Both the position numbers and the translations under genes were made by a program. A DNA stretch of 5,544 nt from an uncultured Sulfurimonas sp. (lineage in GTDB: Bacteria > Campylobacterota > Campylobacteria > Campylobacterales > Sulfurimonadaceae): positions 1 through 5,544 of the forward strand of contig CALDOC010000351.1 of the NCBI GenBank assembly GCA_937914675.1, read 5' to 3'. The notes under the pieces were generated by a model. The model was not told where the DNA came from and searched no databases. It saw only the letters and a program-made list of their open reading frames with translations. How positions within the stretch are numbered: position 1 is the stretch's first letter; each line of letters opens with the position of its first letter. Positions 1-4,612 of the stretch are shown here, in pieces.

Positions 1-832
1 CTATGAACTCCACTCCGGCTTCTTCGTAAGCGTCTTTTACATGAGCGAACGTCACGTCGTACGTTATGTCGCTTTTCGCGAAGAGTTCCTCTCGTTTGAT
101 GTTTTCATCAAAAAATGGAATAACTTCATGTTTGGAGTAAACTCGGATGGAGAAATCGGGTCGCGCTTGCGTCTCTCCATAGTCAAAAGTCATAAACTCG
201 AACTTGTCGCATGCAGACGCCATCTCAAGAGCGAACTCTTCGTAACCAACGGCTATCTCGCCTCTGTCTTTGAAGTATTTGTCCGCTTTGCTTTTCACCC
301 ATTCGTTGTCTTGATCAAACTCTACGCAATGGCCGTCCACTTTAGCCGTTTTACCTTTGAAGTAAAGCTCGCAAGGAAAGGCGTCGAAGATTTCGTTGGC
401 TATGAAAAAAGCGTTCGCGCATCGCAACTCGCTTAAAGATTTGTAGTGGGTCAAAGTGACGACGTCGCCAAAGGAATCTTGAAAATAGTTTCTCTGTCGC
501 TCTTGGAGGTCGTCAAACCTCTCTATGACGACAAACTTGAAAGAGGAAAGTAGTTCCGGTCTGAGAGTGTAAAGAAACTCGCAAACGTCCGCCAAAAAGT
601 ATCCATGATGCGCGCCTATCTCGCAGATGATGGCGTCGCTCGCCAAAAAACCCTCGTCGACCAAAGAGATTATATGCTTTGCGATCGTTCCGCCAAAAAA
701 CTTGCTCGTGCTTACCGCCGTGTAAAAGTCGCCGCTTTTTCCAATGTTTTTGTAAGTCGCGTAATAACCATCTTCGCCATACAACCAATCCGTCATATAT
801 TGACTAAAACTAACGCTCAATCTACTTTCCAT
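1..832 (-). CDS. MidA-family SAM-dependent methyltransferase, 3' end cut by window edge
   Basis: This is an open frame of 277 codons running off the left edge, so the C-terminus is missing. The product looks like the MidA/NDUFAF7 (DUF185) family of class I SAM-dependent methyltransferases; the mitochondrial homologue methylates a complex I subunit during assembly, but the bacterial substrate is not established. Visible landmarks are GYY near residue 22, IGKSGDFYTAVS at 30-41 followed by FFGG at 45-48, a SAM-site motif I EIGAHHG at 71-77 with Asp82 after it, VVIER at 101-105, and ANEIFDAFP at 145-153. These match the order of conserved blocks in the family. Motif I differs from the more usual GxGxG-like form. 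The ATG at 832 lies 11 bp inside the end of the upstream TolC gene; its Shine-Dalgarno is weak (GAGA about 12 nt upstream), which suggests translational coupling. An in-frame ATG further upstream hits a stop at once, so 832 is the best start. The family call is firm; the biological role is inferred. Confidence 0.85.
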   Translation of the reverse strand, partial: MESRLSVSFSQYMTDWLYGEDGYYATYKNIGKSGDFYTAVSTSKFFGGTIAKHIISLVDEGFLASDAIICEIGAHHGYFLADVCEFLYTLRPELLSSFKFVVIERFDDLQERQRNYFQDSFGDVVTLTHYKSLSELRCANAFFIANEIFDAFPCELYFKGKTAKVDGHCVEFDQDNEWVKSKADKYFKDRGEIAVGYEEFALEMASACDKFEFMTFDYGETQARPDFSIRVYSKHEVIPFFDENIKREELFAKSDITYDVTFAHVKDAYEEAGVEFI

Positions 833-2045
833 CGTTTACGTACATCTCATAGAGAGTGAGTAGTTCTAATTGTTTGTCCATCTCATACACTTTGGAATCA
901 AGACTTTGAATTTTTAAAGAGTTTTGAAGCGTGTCGACGTCGTACTGAGTTTTATATCCAGCGTTAAACAAAGCTTGAGTGTCAACTAATAATTTAGAGT
1001 AAATATCCGTAGTGTTCTTACTGAGTCGTATCTTTTTATCAAAGTTATCTATGTTGTGCATGACCTGTTCAAAAAGCGCGTTTAATTCTCTTTGCTTGTC
1101 TCGCGTGACAACTTGAGACTTTAGATAGTCGACTTTTGCGGACTCTACGTCTCTAAACGCGTTTATGTCTAAAGGCATCGAAGCTTTTACTCCATAATCA
1201 TAGTATGAAAGCTCGTTATTTATGATAATGCTGTTAGATAAAAACTGCTCACCGCTTGTCCAATTGTAACCAGCGGTAAAACTGACTTTAGGAAGATATT
1301 TAGCCACTGTGACGTCTGTGTAGCGCTGATTTTTTTGAGCCTCCGCTTGAGAGAGTTTTAGGACAATGTTATGCTTAATAAAATCTTCACCGCTTATGAA
1401 TTCCAAGTACGGAATGGAGACTTTTTCATAAGACAAATCGCTCAAGGTTTGAAACTGCGTGATAAGCTTCTCTTTTGTCGTTTGTATGTCGTAAAGGGCT
1501 TGAGTGACTACGTTCTTTTGAATAATCGCGTTGTCTAAAAAACCAGAATCGAGCTGTCCATTTAAGTACTGTTCTTTTTTTTGTTCAAGGTCAATCCCCG
1601 CGTTTAAGATTTGAAGCTCTTGTTTTGAAATAAGAAGAGTGGTCTTCTTTATCTGCATCAAAATACTGATAGTCTCTTTAATCATTTTTCTTTTGGCGAC
1701 GTCTACGGAATAATCGGCGTAGAGTCGACTCGCGTTCGCAAACTTGATACCGTAGTAAATGCCGCCACTTTGAAAGATAGGTTGATCCATTCTTATCGCG
1801 GCGGTTTGTTTTGTGAGTTCTTTAGAACCCGGCTTACTTCGAGAGTAGCTATAATTGAGATTGATGGGAGCTATCCAAGCGTCATGGAGTTTAGAACCCT
1901 CCGCCTCGTTTTTCTCATAATCGTATTTAAATTGTTCTTTTTTAACGTCAGAGATATAAGCGTCTAAAGTTGAATTGTTCTCATTTGCGAACGTTGCACT
2001 ACTAAAGAGAAGACATAGTAACGTTGAGAGCTTTAAAACCTTCAT
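822..2045 (-). CDS. TolC-family outer membrane efflux protein
   Basis: The gene encodes a 407-residue outer membrane factor, the channel component that works with a periplasmic adaptor and an inner membrane transporter in efflux or type I secretion. Residues 1-20 form a clear signal peptide (Lys-containing start, hydrophobic core LLCLLFSS, cleavage probably after TFA). The mature part has the two-fold TolC/OEP pattern: a beta-strand block at about 58-100 (LNYSYSRS, then DQPIFQSGG), a long helical stretch to about 190, then a second beta block at 239-292 (YLPKVSFTAGYNW, GVKASMPLD), a long helix, and NAGYKTQYDV at 371-380, a typical repeat-2 signature. It is somewhat shorter than E. coli TolC. 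The ATG at 2045 has a strong AGAGGA 5 nt upstream and is the only start giving a signal peptide, so the 44-bp overlap with argD looks real. No adaptor or pump gene is in the window. Cys11 is inside the hydrophobic core without a lipobox, so it is probably not a lipoprotein. The exact substrate cannot be told. Confidence 0.88.
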   Translation of the reverse strand: MKVLKLSTLLCLLFSSATFANENNSTLDAYISDVKKEQFKYDYEKNEAEGSKLHDAWIAPINLNYSYSRSKPGSKELTKQTAAIRMDQPIFQSGGIYYGIKFANASRLYADYSVDVAKRKMIKETISILMQIKKTTLLISKQELQILNAGIDLEQKKEQYLNGQLDSGFLDNAIIQKNVVTQALYDIQTTKEKLITQFQTLSDLSYEKVSIPYLEFISGEDFIKHNIVLKLSQAEAQKNQRYTDVTVAKYLPKVSFTAGYNWTSGEQFLSNSIIINNELSYYDYGVKASMPLDINAFRDVESAKVDYLKSQVVTRDKQRELNALFEQVMHNIDNFDKKIRLSKNTTDIYSKLLVDTQALFNAGYKTQYDVDTLQNSLKIQSLDSKVYEMDKQLELLTLYEMYVNDGK

Positions 2046-3183
2046 CTATTTCCTCTTTTGTAATAGTAAGCGGTGGCAAGAAACGAAGAGTGTTCTTTCC
2101 AGCTTTTAAAACCATAACGCCGTTTTCTCTTGCGCTTTTGATGACGTTAGCAAGAGTATCGGCGTCTTTCACTCGAAGACCGGCCATCATTCCAATCCCC
2201 ACTTTTTCCATAAAAACATCTTTATTCGCAGAGTAAAAACTCTCTAAAGCCTTGTCAAAATACTCTATCCCAGCTTCAAGCTCTCCACTCTCTTCATACT
2301 CTTTAAGAATGTCTAAGACTTCGCAAATAGCCGTTGTGCTTAGGTAGTTTCCACCAAAAGTCGAACCATGGTCGCCAGGAGAGAAAATATCTTTTAAAGT
2401 GGTCATGACGACGCCAACTGGAACGCCTCCGCCAACGCCTTTGGCCAAACTAATAACGTCAGGCTCTATTTCGTAAAGATTTGAAGCTAAAAACTTTCCT
2501 GTTCTATAAACGCCGGTTTGAACCTCGTCGATTATCAGTAAAATGTCTTTTGTTTTTAAAAACGCGGCTAGGTTTTGAACTTTTTGTTTGTCTATGGGTT
2601 GCACCCCTCCCTCGCCTTGAACGAGTTCTATCATGACGGCGACAGTATGAGCGTCCACCAAGCCCTCAATCTCGTCGATGCCGTCGGCGTAAACAAAACC
2701 ATCCGGAAAAGGTCCGAAATAGTTATGCATGCTCTCTTGTCCCGTCGCTTTTACCGTCGTGATGGTTCTTCCGTGAAAAGAGTGGTTCAGAGTGATGATT
2801 TTATAGCGTTTGATTTGCCCATCTTTTTCGCCATATTTTCTGGCTATTTTTATAGCGCCTTCGTTGGCTTCGGCTCCACTGTTTCCAAAGAAACACTTCA
2901 TGTCGTATCCACTCGCCTCGACTATCTTTTGAGCCGCTTTGGCTTGTGGAGCGATTAGATAAAGATTTGACATATGAATCATATCTTTGACTTGCGCGCA
3001 TAAAGCGTTTGCAAGTCTTTCATTGCCATGACCAACGCTTACAACCGCAATTCCAGCCGTAAAGTCAATGTACTCTTTACCATTAACGTCAGTCAGTCTC
3101 GCGTTTTTCCCACTAACAAACTCCACGTCCGCTCTTGCGTACGTAGGAAGAACGTATTTATTGTCTAATTCTTTTGTATTCAC
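2002..3183 (-). CDS. argD: Acetylornithine aminotransferase (class III PLP-dependent)
   Basis: The enzyme transfers an amino group from glutamate to N-acetylglutamate semialdehyde, giving N-acetylornithine in arginine biosynthesis (EC 2.6.1.11), in the cytoplasm. All 393 residues are present, the usual family length. Visible landmarks are the PLP phosphate-binding block GNSGAEANE at 100-108, FHGRT at 136-140, ELVQGEGG at 186-193, IIDEVQTG at 217-224 with Asp219 for the PLP ring nitrogen, the Schiff-base Lys248 in SLAKGVGGG, GSTFGGN at 283-289 and Arg367 in LRFLPPL, which should bind the substrate carboxylate. QTGVYRTGK has Tyr where many ArgD proteins have Gly. The start is GTG, with AGGA and eight A residues in front. 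It follows a 231-bp gap with a possible promoter. Its last 44 bp also code for the signal peptide of the TolC-like protein. Related aminotransferases (succinylornithine, GABA, ornithine) share this fold, but the N-terminal VLPTYAR motif and length favour ArgD. No ArgR-type box is seen upstream. Confidence 0.93.
   Translation of the reverse strand: MNTKELDNKYVLPTYARADVEFVSGKNARLTDVNGKEYIDFTAGIAVVSVGHGNERLANALCAQVKDMIHMSNLYLIAPQAKAAQKIVEASGYDMKCFFGNSGAEANEGAIKIARKYGEKDGQIKRYKIITLNHSFHGRTITTVKATGQESMHNYFGPFPDGFVYADGIDEIEGLVDAHTVAVMIELVQGEGGVQPIDKQKVQNLAAFLKTKDILLIIDEVQTGVYRTGKFLASNLYEIEPDVISLAKGVGGGVPVGVVMTTLKDIFSPGDHGSTFGGNYLSTTAICEVLDILKEYEESGELEAGIEYFDKALESFYSANKDVFMEKVGIGMMAGLRVKDADTLANVIKSARENGVMVLKAGKNTLRFLPPLTITKEEIDEGFKALNVTMSSL
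2051..2056 (-). promoter_or_regulatory. Ribosome binding site of the TolC-family gene, inside argD
   Basis: On the minus strand AGAGGA stands 5 nt before the ATG at 2045. It lies within the argD codons for Lys-Glu-Glu of the family motif TKEEIDEG, and the tolC ATG falls across the Asp-Glu codons of the same motif. It decides the start of the downstream gene. Confidence 0.8.
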
Positions 3184-3190
3184 TTTTTTT

Positions 3191-3194
3191 TCCT
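3191..3194 (-). promoter_or_regulatory. Ribosome binding site for the GTG start of argD
   Basis: The minus strand reads TAGG followed by eight A residues (3184-3191) and then the GTG start codon at 3183. AGGA overlaps the first A of the run and leaves seven bases before GTG. There is no ATG in a suitable place downstream before the conserved VLPTYAR block, so GTG is the supported start. Confidence 0.6.
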
Positions 3195-3214
3195 AATAAT
3201 ATATCATTTACGGC

Positions 3215-3230
3215 GTTTCATCACTGAAAC
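3215..3230. repeat. Inverted repeat in the argD leader (6-bp arms)
   Basis: GTTTCA, a TCAC spacer, and TGAAAC form a perfect 6-bp dyad, 32 bp before the argD start codon. If the -10 element proposed at 3243-3251 is used, this dyad would sit at the very start of the transcript, where it could act as an operator or a 5' stem-loop. It has no T-run after it in either direction, so it is not an intrinsic terminator. I do not recognise it as a known regulator site. Confidence 0.4.
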
Positions 3231-3231
3231 T

Positions 3232-3249
3232 TTACATAAGCAATTGTAA
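3232..3249. repeat. Inverted repeat overlapping the possible argD -10 element
   Basis: TTACA and TGTAA are separated by eight bases and cover the proposed -10 hexamer. The arms face the opposite way from the TGTAA-TTACA type recognised by CmeR of Campylobacter jejuni. Five-base arms arise easily by chance in AT-rich DNA, so the site is only a candidate operator. Confidence 0.25.
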
Positions 3250-3251
3250 CA
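3243..3251 (-). promoter_or_regulatory. Possible extended -10 promoter element for argD
   Basis: The minus strand reads TGTTACAAT, which fits TGn plus a hexamer one base away from TATAAT. No good -35 hexamer lies 17 bp upstream, which is not unusual in Campylobacterota, where the -35 is poorly conserved. The expected start of transcription near 3235 would give a leader of about 50 bases. A second AT-rich candidate (TATATT, around 3198-3205) would start the transcript almost on the ribosome binding site and is less likely. This is inference from sequence only. Confidence 0.3.
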
Positions 3252-3252
3252 T

Positions 3253-3267
3253 ATGCTTCATTAGCAT
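3253..3267. repeat. Inverted repeat upstream of the possible argD -10 element
   Basis: ATGCT, the spacer TCATT, and AGCAT form a perfect 5-bp dyad just upstream of the possible -10. It is the third of three dyads within 53 bp of non-coding DNA. It may be an operator half-site pair or a chance event. Confidence 0.25.
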
Positions 3268-3301
3268 TTTCCTTGTAAATATCATAATGTTAAGAGCCTA
3301 A

Positions 3302-3388
3302 CTAAAATTCAGGTGATATTTGTTCAAAGAGAGCGTTGTGACGTTGATTTTCTTCCAAAAAGTCTTTATTAAGGAGAGTGACGGCCAT
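3302..3388 (-). CDS. Possible 28-residue small protein between the transglycosylase gene and argD
   Basis: An ATG at 3388 opens 28 codons ending in TAG. The peptide begins MAVTLLNKDF and continues through LEENQRHNALFEQ, with the charge pattern of an amphipathic helix and no signal peptide or membrane segment. AGAGG lies 12 nt upstream, a longer spacing than normal. It starts 26 bp after the transglycosylase stop codon on the same strand, so it could be co-transcribed. I do not recognise it. It could be a genuine small gene, a remnant of a longer one, or a chance ORF; length alone does not exclude chance. Confidence 0.25.
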   Translation of the reverse strand: MAVTLLNKDFLEENQRHNALFEQISPEF

Positions 3389-3414
3389 TATCGCTTTTTA
3401 CCTCTTTGCTTTCC

Positions 3415-4584
3415 TTATAAATTGTAAGCTTTTTTATAAGCGCTCATTCGTTTTTTTACATTTATGAGGTAGTTTTTTGGTTCATCAAAGCGCAAATCGC
3501 TCAAAAGACGTTCATAAACTTTATCAGGCGTCATTGCGTTTATTTTTGAAGCGGCGTTAGGCATATTGTACTTTCCCGTAAACGCCCATGCTATGTTTCC
3601 AGCGCCTGTATTGTAAGCGGCTATGGCGCAGTAGAGTCTACTCTCGGGATTTTCTATCTTTTTTAAATAACGGTAATATAAAATGTGAAGGTAGATAGAA
3701 CCCATCTCTATGTTGTTTTTTCCATTATAAAGATACGTCGAACTAGGCATCCCTTTTCTCTTGTATAAAAATTGGTAGACGTCGCGACCGGCGGAGGTCG
3801 GCACTATCTGCATCAGACCAAACGCCGGAATGCGCGACGTCGCCATAGGGTTGAAATCACTCTCCGTATGCATAATGGCAAATAACAAAGGTACTGGCAA
3901 CTGAAATTTATTTGCGTATTGGACAACGTCTCGTTCATATATTTTCGAACGTTTGAGTCTTGCGTCCGATGGTAATTTTACTACGAGAGAGTAAACGTTT
4001 TCATGACCGAACTTTGACTTTTTCACTTGCAAGGGAGTTGTCGTCACGACTTTGTTCGCATAATTTTTCACCTCTTTTTCGCTAGGCTCTTTTTTGAAAA
4101 TAACGGTTGAAAGTATGGGTTTTGCGTCTGGGACTACGACGACTTTATCTATGGGTTTGGATATATTTTGTATGCGTTTTTGCAAAGGATCGCTAGTTAG
4201 GACTTCCTGAGTGTTTTTACTCACGGCGAAACCAAGTCTTTTTGCCAACTCGGCTTTGGCTTCTTCTTCATTTTTCGCTACAGTCTCAACAACTATCACG
4301 TCGTTTTCAAAGTCGACGTTAGAGCGGCTTTTTTTGTCCTCGGAGTAACTTACCCACTTCTTTTTGCTAGAAATCTCAGGATTTTCCCAGTACTTGCCTA
4401 GCTCTTTTTTATACGCGTCGTACTCTTTTTCAAGATTTTCTTTATAATTCGAAAAGTCGTCATTTTGCTTTTGTTTGTAAAAAGCGAATTCATCCTTCAT
4501 CGCCTTCATCTCTTCTTGCGCGGTAGCGGCGTTTAAAGATAAAGTTAGCGCGCTCGCTAGCAGTACCCTTGAGAATAGTTTCAT
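3415..4584 (-). CDS. MltC-type membrane-independent lytic murein transglycosylase
   Basis: The 389-residue product should cleave the glycan strands of peptidoglycan in the periplasm, leaving 1,6-anhydro-MurNAc ends. Residues 1-22 are a signal peptide (LLASALTLSLNAATA, cleavage probably before QEE); there is no lipobox cysteine, unlike E. coli MltC. Residues 31-63 form three tandem 11-residue repeats with a YK pair in each, followed by a region resembling the MltC N-terminal domain (DUF3393), including KKKWVSYSEDKKSRSNVDFE and VVVETVAKNEEEAKAEL. The SLT domain spans about 220-385: catalytic Glu241 in HTESDFNP, GLMQIVP at 256-262 and AYNTGAGN at 323-330, the classic family 1 transglycosylase motifs. 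AGAGGA lies 7 nt before the ATG. The gene begins 28 bp after ribB and is probably in its transcript. The function is well supported; the name mltC is not given because the membrane anchor is absent. Confidence 0.88.
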   Translation of the reverse strand: MKLFSRVLLASALTLSLNAATAQEEMKAMKDEFAFYKQKQNDDFSNYKENLEKEYDAYKKELGKYWENPEISSKKKWVSYSEDKKSRSNVDFENDVIVVETVAKNEEEAKAELAKRLGFAVSKNTQEVLTSDPLQKRIQNISKPIDKVVVVPDAKPILSTVIFKKEPSEKEVKNYANKVVTTTPLQVKKSKFGHENVYSLVVKLPSDARLKRSKIYERDVVQYANKFQLPVPLLFAIMHTESDFNPMATSRIPAFGLMQIVPTSAGRDVYQFLYKRKGMPSSTYLYNGKNNIEMGSIYLHILYYRYLKKIENPESRLYCAIAAYNTGAGNIAWAFTGKYNMPNAASKINAMTPDKVYERLLSDLRFDEPKNYLINVKKRMSAYKKAYNL

Positions 4585-4591
4585 TAATTTT

Positions 4592-4597
4592 TCCTCT
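4592..4597 (-). promoter_or_regulatory. Ribosome binding site of the lytic transglycosylase gene
   Basis: AGAGGA lies 7 nt before the ATG at 4584, inside the 28-bp gap after ribB. It supports this start, which also gives a complete signal peptide. The short gap leaves little room for a separate promoter, so co-transcription with ribB is likely. Confidence 0.7.
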
Positions 4598-4612
4598 TGA
4601 TAGTGTCATTTT

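Noticed and set aside
41..859. Plus-strand ORFs at 41-436 and 605-859 and a minus-strand ORF at 513-788
   Set aside because: All are in other frames of the midA-family gene, whose continuous 277-codon reading frame contains conserved family motifs. The 513-788 product is an Arg- and Trp-rich shift of the same DNA.
2011..2015. Cysteine 11 of the TolC-like protein as a lipoprotein attachment site
   Set aside because: The preceding residues are Thr-Leu-Leu, not a lipobox, and the hydrophobic core continues after the cysteine to a better signal peptidase I site.
2575..2958. Plus-strand ORF of 127 codons opposite argD
   Set aside because: It is antisense to the conserved core of ArgD and has no recognisable protein features.
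3184..3414. An ArgR-type operator or an intrinsic terminator in the gap before argD
   Set aside because: A TGAAT half-site occurs near 3307-3311 on the minus strand, but there is no matching ATTCA arm at the right distance. No GC-rich hairpin followed by a T-run is present on the minus strand after the transglycosylase gene.
461..3842. Repeated GACGTC palindromes (for example 461-466 and 936-941, with others near 1310, 1699, 3780 and 3836)
   Set aside because: The word seems commoner than expected in 5.5 kb, but nearly every copy encodes Asp-Val in a conserved reading frame and spacing is irregular, so codon preference explains it better than a motif array. A genome-wide word count would settle it.
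3781..3842. GC-richer stretch with short dyads (GACC...GGTC) within the transglycosylase gene
   Set aside because: It encodes the conserved GLMQIVP-containing active-site region, and the dyad arms are only four bases long.
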